Shown: in pieces, positions 52,140-60,281 of the stretch | Numbering within the stretch: position 1 is the stretch's first letter | Layout: each line of letters begins with the position of its first letter | DNA from: Acidobacteriota bacterium | GTDB lineage: Bacteria > Acidobacteriota > Blastocatellia > RBC074 | Direction: 5' to 3' | NCBI GenBank assembly: GCA_016196035.1 | Contig: JACPYM010000125.1 | Location: 62,001 to 126,000 of the forward strand | Length of the DNA: 64,000 nucleotides | The notes under the pieces: generated by a model | What the model was told of the DNA's origin: nothing | Database searches by the model: none | What the model saw: the letters and a program-made list of their open reading frames with translations, nothing else | Position numbers and translations under genes: made by a program

Positions 52140-52197
52140 ATGTCAGGGTCAGTTTACCAAACGCTGCCGCGTAGCTTATCCTGCCCGCCTTAATTCA

Positions 52198-52266
52198 GCC
52201 GCAAAGAAGCACAAAACGCGCAAAAACTGTTTGGCAAAGTTTGCGTCTTGTGCGCCTTTTTGCGGC
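52198..52266. repeat. inverted-repeat element GCCGCAAAGAAGCACAAAAC
   Basis: Arms 52198-52224 and 52240-52266 are reverse complements with a few mismatches (CGCAAAGAAGCACAAAACGC against GCGTCTTGTGCGCCTTTTTG). It sits immediately upstream of the efpL-like gene and overlaps its probable leader region. Confidence 0.83.
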
Positions 52267-52288
52267 ACATCCTTCTTTCGAGGTTGAT

Positions 52289-52861
52289 ATGGCACTGATT
52301 GGAGCAAACGAACTCAAACGCAAAATGTTTATCGCGGTCGAAGGCCAGCCTTACGCCGTGGTCGAGGTCTCTTTCGCCTCGCCCTCGGCGCGCGGCGCTT
52401 CGACGATGGTGCGCACGAAGCTGCGCAACCTGCTGACCGACAACGTGCTGGAAAAATCCTTCAAGACCAGCGAGAAATTCGAGGAACCCGATGTCGAATT
52501 GAAACCCGCCTCGTTCCTGTACGGCGATGGCGACGGCTTCCATTTTATGGATGACGAGAGTTATGAACAGTTCGCCCTGTCGGAAGAGCAACTGGGCGAC
52601 GAGCGGCTCTATTTGAAAGACGGCATGAATTTGCAGATTCGCAAATACAACGGCGACCCGATCTCGATTCAATTGCCGACGATGGTGGATTTGACGATTA
52701 AGGAAACCGAACCCGCGCTGAAAGGCGATTCGGCTTCGGGCGGCACCACTAAAGCCGCCACGCTCGAAACCGGTCTCGTCGTGCGCGTGCCGTTGTTTAT
52801 CAAAGAAGGCGAAGTCGTGCGCGTGAACACCGAGACGGGCGAGTTTGTGAGCCGTGCATAA
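52289..52861 (+). CDS. elongation factor P family protein with EfpL-like loop
   Basis: A 190-residue protein with the EF-P domain order: KOW-like N-terminal domain (1-65), OB domain II (about 65-130) and C-terminal OB domain (130-190). The acceptor loop reads SPSARGAST with arginine at position 35, a loop like that of E. coli YeiP/EfpL (SPTARGAAT) and two residues longer than the lysine-bearing EF-P loop. The C-terminal domain (GLVVRVPLFIKEGEVVRVNT) is normal for the family. It likely relieves ribosome stalling on proline-rich sequences. GAGGT precedes ATG 52289; the longer frame is only part of the leader. Position 35 is arginine, so lysyl modification does not apply. Confidence 0.85.
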   Translation: MALIGANELKRKMFIAVEGQPYAVVEVSFASPSARGASTMVRTKLRNLLTDNVLEKSFKTSEKFEEPDVELKPASFLYGDGDGFHFMDDESYEQFALSEEQLGDERLYLKDGMNLQIRKYNGDPISIQLPTMVDLTIKETEPALKGDSASGGTTKAATLETGLVVRVPLFIKEGEVVRVNTETGEFVSRA

Positions 52862-52972
52862 GATACAGTACGGGGAGCGTGAGCGACCTGAGCCTCGGTC
52901 GTTAAAGCATTGAGCAGCAACCACACCGCCTAACTCCGCGGCTCAGGTCGCTCACGCTCCCCGTACTGTATC
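52862..52972. repeat. inverted-repeat element GATACAGTACGGGGAGCGTG
   Basis: 33-base arms at 52862-52894 and 52940-52972 are perfect reverse complements around a 45-base core (CGGTCGTTAAAGC and similar). The left arm abuts the stop codon of the EF-P gene and the right arm is just before the Gfo/Idh/MocA gene, so it falls in a co-directional gap. Confidence 0.93.
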
Positions 52973-53002
52973 AACGTTCCTTGTCTTCATTGGAAATAAG
53001 CC

Positions 53003-53980
53003 ATGCAAAAACTCAACTGGGGCCTGATCGGTTGCGGCGACATCGCGCGCAAACGCGTCGCGCCCGCCTTACGCGACTTGCCGAATTGCGAATTGACCGC
53101 CGTCAACCGCGCCAGCTTCCACTTGGCCGAAGAGTTCGCCCGCGAATTCGGCGCGCGCCGCTGGTACCGCGACTGGCGCGAGTTGCTGGCCGATCCGGAA
53201 GTCCAAGCCGTTTACATCGCCACGCCCGTGAGTTTGCACGCTGAACAAACCATCGCCGCCGCCGAAGCGGGCAAGCACGTGCTGTGTGAAAAACCGATGG
53301 CGCTGAACACCGCCGAATGCGACCTCATGATCGCCGCCTGCGCGGCCCACGGCGTCAAACTCGGTATCGCCTATTACCGCCACTTTTACCCCGTCATTCA
53401 ACGCATCAAAGAAATTCTCGCCGCTGGGGCCGCCGGAGAAATCGGCGTGCCCGTGCTGGCGCAGATCAATGCCTTCGAGCGTTTCAACCCCGCGCCCGAT
53501 CAGCCGCGTTACTGGTTCGTGCAAAAAGAATTCGCGGGCGGCGGCCCGATGATGGACTTCGGCTGCCATCGCATCGAAGTGTTGCTCAACCTGCTCGGCC
53601 CGATTGCTGGCGTTCACAGCTCAATCGGCAGCGTGCTGTTTGAAAGGGAAGTCGAAGACACCGCCGTGGCCGTCTTTGATTTTGCCAGTCAAGCGCGCGC
53701 GGTGTTGAATGTCTCGCACGCGGCGTGGCAGTCGCAGGATACGCTGACGATCTTCGGCAGCGCAGGTTCGCTGCACGTGCCCGCGCTCAATCAAGGCGCA
53801 CTGCACATACAAACTGCTCAGGGTGAACGCAACGAGATTCACCCGCCACATCCCAACATTCACCAGCCCCTGCTTGCCGAATTTACCGAGGCCGTGCTGG
53901 CGCAACGCGAACCCGCTGTCGGTGGCGCCATAGGCCGCGAGGTTGCACGGTTAGAAGAAAAGATTTACGCCGTCAATTAA
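53003..53980 (+). CDS. Gfo/Idh/MocA-family oxidoreductase
   Basis: A 325-residue NAD(P)-dependent oxidoreductase. It has the Rossmann start LNWGLIGCGDIARKRVAP (GxGxxA), VYIATPVSLHAEQTIAAAEA, and the catalytic EKPMALN motif. GGGPMMDFGCHRIEVLLNLL carries the conserved metal/substrate-binding histidine. Members oxidise or epimerise sugars and myo-inositol. Substrate unknown. The ATG at 53003 has GGAAAT upstream, 10 bases away. The gene follows the efpL-like gene on the same strand after a hairpin element. Confidence 0.9.
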   Translation: MQKLNWGLIGCGDIARKRVAPALRDLPNCELTAVNRASFHLAEEFAREFGARRWYRDWRELLADPEVQAVYIATPVSLHAEQTIAAAEAGKHVLCEKPMALNTAECDLMIAACAAHGVKLGIAYYRHFYPVIQRIKEILAAGAAGEIGVPVLAQINAFERFNPAPDQPRYWFVQKEFAGGGPMMDFGCHRIEVLLNLLGPIAGVHSSIGSVLFEREVEDTAVAVFDFASQARAVLNVSHAAWQSQDTLTIFGSAGSLHVPALNQGALHIQTAQGERNEIHPPHPNIHQPLLAEFTEAVLAQREPAVGGAIGREVARLEEKIYAVN

Positions 53981-54009
53981 TAAAGGCGAGGCGTACACGC
54001 AGGAAAAGA

Positions 54010-54082
54010 GCATGGAGTTCAAGCTTTAGCTTGTTTGGTGCGCGTTGCGCGCCGCAGACAGCCTGAAGGCTGAACTCCATGC
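54010..54082. repeat. inverted-repeat element GCATGGAGTTCAAGCTTTAG
   Basis: Arms 54010-54034 (GCATGGAGTTCAAGCTTTAG) and 54061-54082 (GCCTGAAGGCTGAACTCCAT) are imperfect reverse complements with a central hairpin of CGCGTTGCGCG. It lies after the Gfo/Idh/MocA stop. Confidence 0.83.
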
Positions 54083-54146
54083 CCTTGTTGCTTGACGAGC
54101 TTTGTTTATGACTGTTTTATGCCTCAAGCACAAAAAGTGGCGTGTG

Positions 54147-54207
54147 GCCGCCCCGCCGCCCGCTGTCACATTCAACAACGCCGACGCCGGCAGCCGCACG
54201 CCCGCAC
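54147..54207 (-). pseudogene. remnant copy of the 3' end of the ATP-grasp gene (direct repeat with 58736-58796)
   Basis: These 61 bases are about 88 percent identical to 58736-58796 in the same orientation. On the minus strand both encode GVRL.ASALLNVTAGG; the changes are mostly synonymous or conservative (for example S to P), so the copy diverged as coding sequence before it was truncated. The rest of the gene is absent. The two copies bracket 4.5 kb carrying two secreted-protein genes and a sigma/anti-sigma pair. Confidence 0.72.
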
Positions 54208-54253
54208 AGGTTGCGGTCGCGCCGCGTTCAAATGAATTGGCGCTGGCCTCGTT

Positions 54254-55777
54254 CTACCGGTCGTCCGCGTCGCGCGGGACAGAGGCCGGTACTGAGGGTC
54301 GCACGAGGGTCAACGAGCCGCTCAGAACGTAAGCGCGTTGGAAGGGCGCGAAGCGGGGCGCCAGCAAGCCGTCGTTGATCTCGCGCGTGACCGCGAAGCG
54401 ATTGAACGCGCTCGGCGGAAGGTACAGGCGCCGGTTTGATTGACCGCCGTCCGAGAAGCCGTTGATGTCCGCTTCTTGAAAAGAGATGACGCCGTCGCCG
54501 TTCTGATCCACTCTGGCGATTTCCTGCGCGTAGGACATAAACAGCCGCATGCCCACGTCAGTCACGTCCGGCTTAAAGGACTTCACCCGCAGGAAGGCGT
54601 TCAGCAGCACTTCCTGATCCAGGGCGCTGGGAATGAAACGGTTGCGCGACTCCCGCTGGGCCGGGTTGGTGGCTTCCGTGCGATCCGGGTCACGCGGGTT
54701 GTCCGGGTTGTCGCCGTAGATCAGTTTGTTATTCACTACGCCTGCCGGGCCTGAACCGGGAATCACCGATTGCAGGCCGTATTGCAGCCCCGCCGCAAAG
54801 GTGCCGGGCACGCCGCCGGTGAAGGGCAGTTCGTAGTGTGGGAAGACCCAGTTGGTGCCCGCATTGAACTCCCAGTAGGCATGTACATCGCTCTGCTGTA
54901 GCGCGTTGAAGGCGCCCATGCTCACCGGATGCGGGACGGTGTTGGGCTGGCGCGCCGGGTCCGGGAAAACATCGTTGACACTGCCCAGGCGCGGGGCGTT
55001 GCCGTCCGCCGTAAAGATGTTGCCGACGACTCGGTTGTTACCTCTCCCGCGCGCCGCGATGGCGTCATAGTCGGCCTGCGTCAGCGTGCCGAACTGCGCC
55101 GTGCCGTCAGCGCGCGGCGGGGCGACACGCGGCACGCGCAGGTCGCTGATCATCCAGCCTTCGTACCAGCCGGCCTCATTGTTGATCACGAACAGCCCGG
55201 AGAAATCCATGAACACATCAATGAACGCGCCGGGATCATTGGGATCGGTCGGCAGACCGGCTTTGGGTTCAATCACGACCCGGACGGAGCCGAGCGTCGG
55301 CAAGCCGCCGTTGGCGGCATTGGCCGCAGTCGGGATGGCCGTGTCGTTGAGACCCGGGACGACGCTGGTGAAGACGTTGGGCTGGAAATGGTTCGTGTCC
55401 AGCAGGTAGTACTGAAAGAGCTGGCTCGGGTCGGCGGCCTCGGCGAAGGCCGTGGTCGGTTCGAAGGTGTGTGGCCGCGCCGCGAGTTCGATCAGCCGCG
55501 CTTTGAGCAGTGGAGGCAAGTGGCTAATGTCTCCGCGCCTGGCAAAGGCTTCCGTCTCATTGCGGGGTCTGGCCTGGCGCGCGGAGCGGGCTTTTGCGCT
55601 CTGGGGCGTCGTTGCCACCTCGCGCGCGGGGGCGCTGCTGCGATCCTGCGCGGCCCGCGCGGAAGTTCCGCTCCGCTCCTGCGCGAAGGTCTTGTTCTGG
55701 GTGAATAGCGCCAGTGCAAAGGCCCCCAGCGCCAGCAGGCAAACCCAGGTTGCGAAGTTGTGGACTTTTTTGCTCAT
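54254..55777 (-). CDS. secreted protein with EF-hand-like motif, unrecognised
   Basis: A 507-residue exported protein. Signal peptide ATWVCLLALGAFALALFTQN is followed by a low-complexity Ser/Arg/Ala-rich segment, then a folded region with SLV- and DP-rich loops from about residue 100. Near residues 440-455 the sequence DQNGDGVISFQEADINGF matches a calcium-binding EF-hand loop (DxNxDGxIxxxE). No known fold is recognised. GGAGTAGAGAAT precedes the ATG. It faces the ECF sigma gene cluster and might be one of its targets; this is inferred. Confidence 0.68.
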   Translation of the reverse strand: MSKKVHNFATWVCLLALGAFALALFTQNKTFAQERSGTSARAAQDRSSAPAREVATTPQSAKARSARQARPRNETEAFARRGDISHLPPLLKARLIELAARPHTFEPTTAFAEAADPSQLFQYYLLDTNHFQPNVFTSVVPGLNDTAIPTAANAANGGLPTLGSVRVVIEPKAGLPTDPNDPGAFIDVFMDFSGLFVINNEAGWYEGWMISDLRVPRVAPPRADGTAQFGTLTQADYDAIAARGRGNNRVVGNIFTADGNAPRLGSVNDVFPDPARQPNTVPHPVSMGAFNALQQSDVHAYWEFNAGTNWVFPHYELPFTGGVPGTFAAGLQYGLQSVIPGSGPAGVVNNKLIYGDNPDNPRDPDRTEATNPAQRESRNRFIPSALDQEVLLNAFLRVKSFKPDVTDVGMRLFMSYAQEIARVDQNGDGVISFQEADINGFSDGGQSNRRLYLPPSAFNRFAVTREINDGLLAPRFAPFQRAYVLSGSLTLVRPSVPASVPRDADDR

Positions 55778-55945
55778 ATTCTCTACTCCTTATTTTTCAG
55801 TTATAGATTATGGCGGCGCCGGGGCGCTCGCCAGTTCGTGGTTGTGAATTGCGCGTGCAGGCGCGTGGGTGGCCGCAGACACACCACGCGCCTGGCGGGA
55901 CCGAAAAACAATCCGGCCATCCGGCGCTGAACTGTTCGCACCGAA

Positions 55946-56812
55946 CTAAGGCTTTATCAGGGAGGTCGCGGGAAGCTGCACCTCCAAATTCCCCTCAGCC
56001 ACATTCGTCCCGCCTCCGGTGGTGAAGGCGTTAGTTCCGCGGAAGCCTGCCGTGAAACTGGCCAGATTGTTTTCTCTGAAAATGTTGTTGATCGAACCTG
56101 CACTGACAGAAACCGCGAAGCCGAATCTGGCGATATGATTGTTGTAAATCAGATCACCACGCGGCCCAGCGGGGTCTTCGCCCGGGGCGGGGTTGTAGCA
56201 GATGCCAAGCAGGTTGTTGGCCGGAATGGCTCCACCGACAATTGTGTTGCCGAAGATACGATTGCCGGTGGATTCGCCGCCACGCACGAAGATGCCTAGA
56301 TTCACCGAACTGATGTTGTTGTCCCGCACCATTCCGCCACGTGAATTGAGCAACTGGATTCCCACTTCACTGGGGCCGCCGCCATTCAGCCCGGGCTGAA
56401 AGCCGCCGCCGGTAATCTGCAAATTTTCGACGTTGACGTTGACCGAGTTCATCACCATCACATTCGAGGCAAACCCGGCGACGCGGCCATTGATCACGCG
56501 AACGCCGGTAGCACCGTTGACGAAGATGCCGCGCCCGGTGTGAGCCGCTTGTGTTGACACGGTGTGGCCGTCCAGATCGAGCGTTACGCTGTCTGCCGTA
56601 ATCGTGATCGCATCGCCGCTTTGAACCTGAATGCTGCGTTTGAGTTTGTAGAGGCCTGAATTGCCGATCGTGAGCGGCAGCGTGGCAAAATCGCGCGAGC
56701 TTTCGATAATGCTGGAATCGAGGTGGTCTTGCGCAAGAGTTGGGTTGGAAATTGCCAGCAGAGTTACGGAGAAAACGCATGCGAAGAGCGCCCCTTTGAA
56801 CAGAAGTTTCAT
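55946..56812 (-). CDS. exported right-handed parallel beta-helix protein
   Basis: A 288-residue protein with signal sequence KLLFKGALFACVFSVTLLAI and a parallel beta-helix (NosD-like) repeat pattern: ITITADSVTLDLDGHTV, GRGIFVNGATGVRVINGRVA, GGMVRDNNISSVNLGIFVRG, IFGNTIVGGAIPANNLLG, and IFRENNLASFTAGFRGT. Such proteins are often polysaccharide lyases or cell-surface adhesins, but no lyase residues can be identified. AAGGAG precedes the ATG. That ribosome site is the last copy of a tandem ATTAAGG repeat (56822-56849). Confidence 0.82.
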   Translation of the reverse strand: MKLLFKGALFACVFSVTLLAISNPTLAQDHLDSSIIESSRDFATLPLTIGNSGLYKLKRSIQVQSGDAITITADSVTLDLDGHTVSTQAAHTGRGIFVNGATGVRVINGRVAGFASNVMVMNSVNVNVENLQITGGGFQPGLNGGGPSEVGIQLLNSRGGMVRDNNISSVNLGIFVRGGESTGNRIFGNTIVGGAIPANNLLGICYNPAPGEDPAGPRGDLIYNNHIARFGFAVSVSAGSINNIFRENNLASFTAGFRGTNAFTTGGGTNVAEGNLEVQLPATSLIKP

Positions 56813-56821
56813 TTGATGTCT

Positions 56822-56849
56822 CCTTAATCCTTAATCCTTAATCCTTAAT
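56822..56849. repeat. four tandem 7-base repeats before the beta-helix gene
   Basis: On the plus strand CCTTAAT is repeated four times at 56822-56849, directly upstream of the beta-helix start on the minus strand (reading ATTAAGG). The unit closest to the start ends in the ribosome-binding sequence AAGGAG. Copy number could vary by slippage. Confidence 0.85.
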
Positions 56850-57246
56850 TTTTTATGGATTCGACCTTCGTTGAACCCGGGGTTGATTGAATGACTCCAG
56901 CGGTTTTGCAGTGGCTATCGTAATTTTGCTTTGCTAACGCTTTGAATTGCGCGCGGCCATCAACGTAGCGTAGCTCCTGCAACAACTATTGGGTCAGCCA
57001 TTAAATTGCCGCTTCCGTGCTTTCGCTTTACCACAACGCGGATGAGTGGCTTGCAAAGCAAAAGCAGCGGTACATTGGGTTCAACAATCTGGAGACAGGG
57101 AAAAGTTCCCGCGCGGAAAAGAAAATGCCTGCTAGGGGAATAAGGCTGAGTGAAAAATAGATTCAGTGATGGGGCGTAGCTTAAAATTCAAACTACAGCG
57201 CCGCCTTTGAAGGTCCGATTCGCGGTTTCATTCAACAGCTTTCCTC
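56850..57246. promoter_or_regulatory. divergent intergenic region between beta-helix and sigma genes
   Basis: About 400 bases of lower GC separate the minus-strand beta-helix gene from the plus-strand ECF sigma gene. It must hold both promoters. ECF -35-like AAC boxes could not be assigned reliably. No ORF with coding character is seen. Confidence 0.4.
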
Positions 57247-57837
57247 ATGATGGATTTGCCCGTAATCAACCAGGCGTGGGCCGAGAATAAAAGGGTTCAA
57301 TTCGAAGCGGCAGCTCTGCCCTTCACGAAATCCCTTTACAATACGGCCTTGCGCTTAACTCATCGTGCTGAGAATGCCAGCGACCTGGTTCAGGAAACCT
57401 ACCTGCGCGCTTACCGCACTTTTCACAATTTCACGCCGGGAACCAATTGCAAGGCCTGGCTGTTTACCATTATGTATTCCGTCTTTGCGAATAAATATCG
57501 CAAGGAACAGCGGGAACCTGAAGCTGTTTCTATTGACGAGCTGGAGGAAAAATTCCAGCGTTGCCTGACGGCGGCGGACTGGGATCCGCAGCGGGCGCTA
57601 AATCCGCGGGGGGTCGGAACGGAAGTAGAGCAGGCGCTCAACCGGTTGCCTGAAGTGTTCCGCTTAGTAGTCCTGCTGGTGGACGTGGAAGAGTTGTCTT
57701 ACGAAGAGGCCGCCGCTATTTTGAATTGTCCGGTAGGGACGGTGCGCTCCCGCCTGTTTCGCGCGCGGAAGTTGTTGTTTTTGGAGTTACAGCAGTACGC
57801 TCTGAAGAAAGGTTACGTTCAAAAGGCGCAAGTATAA
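57247..57837 (+). CDS. ECF-type RNA polymerase sigma factor
   Basis: A 196-residue sigma-70-family ECF factor. Sigma2 region: ASDLVQETYLRAYRTFHNF (about 45-63) and the NCKAWLFTIMYSVFANKYRK helix. Sigma4 HTH: ELSYEEAAAILNCPVGTVRSRLFRARK (about 150-178). There is no region 1 or 3, as expected for this class. The anti-sigma gene follows 2 bases downstream. It begins with double ATG at 57247, without an obvious ribosome site. It likely controls the adjacent secreted-protein genes and its own operon; this is inferred from position. Confidence 0.9.
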   Translation: MMDLPVINQAWAENKRVQFEAAALPFTKSLYNTALRLTHRAENASDLVQETYLRAYRTFHNFTPGTNCKAWLFTIMYSVFANKYRKEQREPEAVSIDELEEKFQRCLTAADWDPQRALNPRGVGTEVEQALNRLPEVFRLVVLLVDVEELSYEEAAAILNCPVGTVRSRLFRARKLLFLELQQYALKKGYVQKAQV

Positions 57838-57839
57838 GA

Positions 57840-58688
57840 ATGCCGCTTGAGACCCGACATTTTAAGGATGAAATTCAGGAGTTGCTGGATAACCGGCTGA
57901 ACCACGAAGCGTGTCTTGAGGTGGAGCGTCATCTGGAAGCGTGCGCGGAATGCCGGCGAGAGTTGGAGGCCCTGCGTTGGACCAGGCAAATTGCCCGGCA
58001 ACAATATGCGGCTGCCTCCGCGCCCGCGAAACTGGAAGAAAACATTTTGGCGGCGTTGGCCCTGGAAGACCGCGAGTCTAGCGCCCCGCCAGTTTTCTCC
58101 TGGGTATGGTGGCGGCAACGGAGCGCGCTCTTGGCTTACGGTTTCGTCCTCTTTGCCGGTGTGGCCCTGGCGTTGTCTTACTTTATGCTCGGCACGCAAC
58201 TGCGTAAGTCACTTGAGCTGCCTACAGCATCGGCGTCATTGCTAACAGCAGTCGCGCGGGATTATCGGAATTACCAGGCTGAAAAATTGCCCCTGATGTT
58301 GCAGACCGGCGCGGTCAATGAACTGGAGCGGTTTTTCTCCGCCGGTGGCATCGCTTTCAACACGCGGGTCTTTGACCTGGCTATGATGAACTACCATTTA
58401 GTGGGCGGACGCGTCCATCAACTGATCGAGCGCCCGAGCGCGCTATTCGTTTACCGTGGGGAAGGCAGCAAGATTTTGATCTGTCAGATGTATCCAGGCC
58501 AGGTGAGGGAGCTACCGCCGGCAGGCGTCAGCTTGCGCGAAAATAAAGGAATCCGGTTCTACATTTACCAGGCGAATGGCTTGACTGTCGTGTTCTGGCA
58601 GGAGGGGGTGATCACGTGTGTGCTGACTTCAGACAGCGCTGCCGAAGAAGTGCTCCAACTTGCTTTTGCGAAGGCCGTGAAGATTTAG
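57840..58688 (+). CDS. anti-sigma factor with zinc-finger (zf-HC2) and transmembrane helix
   Basis: A 282-residue protein. The N-terminal zf-HC2 domain holds the H-x3-C-x2-C motif HLEACAEC near residues 30-38. One transmembrane helix (SALLAYGFVLFAGVALALSY) lies at about 95-115. The extracytoplasmic C-terminal half (about 120-282) is of unrecognised fold. Start at 57840, two bases after the sigma stop, so they are translationally coupled; the longer frame overlaps the sigma gene. It probably sequesters the sigma factor and releases it on an envelope signal sensed by the C-terminus. Confidence 0.86.
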   Translation: MPLETRHFKDEIQELLDNRLNHEACLEVERHLEACAECRRELEALRWTRQIARQQYAAASAPAKLEENILAALALEDRESSAPPVFSWVWWRQRSALLAYGFVLFAGVALALSYFMLGTQLRKSLELPTASASLLTAVARDYRNYQAEKLPLMLQTGAVNELERFFSAGGIAFNTRVFDLAMMNYHLVGGRVHQLIERPSALFVYRGEGSKILICQMYPGQVRELPPAGVSLRENKGIRFYIYQANGLTVVFWQEGVITCVLTSDSAAEEVLQLAFAKAVKI

Positions 58689-58710
58689 GCTGCGCTGCAG
58701 TGTCAGCAGG

Positions 58711-60072
58711 TCATTCCAGCAGCAACAGCGGCGTCGCCGAACCGCCCCCCGCCGTCACATTCAACAACGCCGATGCCGACAGCCGCACGCCCGCGCCGAC
58801 GACGTCTTCGCCGCCCCAGGTGTAGGGATCGAAATCCACATAGCGGTCTTCATACGAGATGCCATTGCCGGTTAGTGTCGGGAAGCTCTGGCTCAGTACT
58901 TCCACGCGTTCCTGCAAAACGAATGAACCGTCGAGCGCGTCGTACAACGCCCCTTGCCAGCGCGCTTCGTCGCCATCCCAGCCGAGCACGACGCCTTTGC
59001 CGCCATAATCGCTGTTGGGTTTGAGCACCAGTTTCTCGCGGTTGGCGGCGGCGAAATCGAGCAGGTCAATCGTTTTGCCGCGATACGTCGTCACGCCATC
59101 GCGTAGCTTGCGCGTCCAGGGAATGTGGCGGCGCAGGGCTGAAATCTCTTCGACGGAATAGAGGTGCGCATACTCAGGATCGTCGAGCAGGGCGAAGGTG
59201 GCCTTTTTGAAAAGCATCTGCACGCGGAAGGAATTGGCAACGCAGACGGCGTGGTCGCGCGCGGCCCGCACCAGCGGAGTTTGCAGGCCGCAACGCTCGA
59301 TCAATTCGCCGACGACTACGCGTTTGTAAACCAGGTTGATTTTGAAATCGCCTGCGCGCAACCAGCCGCCGCGATATTCCAGTTCGCGCGGGTCAACGAT
59401 GATGGTGGGGTAGCCTTGCGACTCGAAATAGTCGCGGCAGATTTCAAACTCGGCGTAAGTCGCGGCTTCGTTCCAATCTACGATGGCGATGCGCGGGCGT
59501 TCCTGCCAGCCCCATTGCCGGTAGGTGTCGAGCAGCGTTTGCAGCAACTGCGGTTTCATTGGCACGCGGCGGACGGGGAAGCGGCGGCTGAATTCTTTGA
59601 GCAACTGCATCTCGCTGAAAATTTCGCCCAGCGTGTCGCCGTACAAAATGCCGCCGGGGCTGTCGGCGTTGTATTCGACGAAGCTGAAATCGGCGTGCGA
59701 ATTCTGAAAGGCATCCAGCCGCCCGCTGGCATCCGGCGCGCGAAAGCCCGGCTCGATCTGAATGATTTGCTCTTCGTTCGGCGACAAATCCAATTCGGCG
59801 CGTAACCGTGCATCACGCATCAGCGCGGCATACAGTTTTTCAATCGCCGACAACACCAACGCTGATTCGCGCCGCATGTATTCGTATTGCCAGGCGGTGA
59901 CAAACAGGGGCCGCAGCACATTACAAATCGGGCGCTTGCCGAAACGCAGTCGGTGGCGCGCGGTGCCTTCCACCAGTTTGGCTTGCGCGTCAGCGGCCAG
60001 CGAGCCGTTGAGCAGGGAATGATAGTAATCTGTTGCGTCTGTAAGAATGGGTTGAAGGGATGGTTGGGGCAT
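58711..60072 (-). CDS. ATP-grasp-type ligase-like protein
   Basis: A 453-residue protein. The N-terminal half (about 1-200) begins DYYHSLLNGSLAADAQAKLV and includes FVEYNADSPGGILYGDTLGE. The C-terminal half carries the ATP-grasp features: EKLVLKPNSDYGGKGVVLGW (lysine and glycine-rich phosphate loop) and FVLQERVEVLSQSFPT. It resembles glutathionylspermidine-synthase/carboxylate-amine ligase families, forming a peptide or amide bond, but the substrate is unknown. Its 3' end is duplicated at 54147-54207. No clear ribosome site; ATG 60072 chosen. It precedes a MacB-type permease on the same strand. Confidence 0.75.
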   Translation of the reverse strand: MPQPSLQPILTDATDYYHSLLNGSLAADAQAKLVEGTARHRLRFGKRPICNVLRPLFVTAWQYEYMRRESALVLSAIEKLYAALMRDARLRAELDLSPNEEQIIQIEPGFRAPDASGRLDAFQNSHADFSFVEYNADSPGGILYGDTLGEIFSEMQLLKEFSRRFPVRRVPMKPQLLQTLLDTYRQWGWQERPRIAIVDWNEAATYAEFEICRDYFESQGYPTIIVDPRELEYRGGWLRAGDFKINLVYKRVVVGELIERCGLQTPLVRAARDHAVCVANSFRVQMLFKKATFALLDDPEYAHLYSVEEISALRRHIPWTRKLRDGVTTYRGKTIDLLDFAAANREKLVLKPNSDYGGKGVVLGWDGDEARWQGALYDALDGSFVLQERVEVLSQSFPTLTGNGISYEDRYVDFDPYTWGGEDVVGAGVRLSASALLNVTAGGGSATPLLLLE

Positions 60073-60129
60073 GCAGGTAAGTTCACATAGATCGGTTTCA
60101 CTTCAGCGGATAGGAAAACCGCGCAGCGG

Positions 60130-60220
60130 TACGGTAACGCGCGCGTGAGCAAGCGGAGCGGTGGCGGTTCAGTCAATGACATAAACTTGAAGAGCCGCTT
60201 GCTCACGCGCGCGGTACCGT
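60130..60220. repeat. inverted-repeat element, GTACCGCGCGCGTGAGCAAGC family (copy 3 of 3)
   Basis: Arms 60130-60156 (ACGGTAACGCGCGCGTGAGC plus AAGCGG) and 60195-60220 are reverse complements with one mismatch around a 38-base core. Related copies: 6186-6273 and 36601-36710. It lies between the permease stop and the ATP-grasp start. Confidence 0.9.
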
Positions 60221-60281
60221 ATCAGTGCCTATGCGCCGTAAACGCATTTGCAAACTGATCTGAAATCCTAAAACTGATTGT

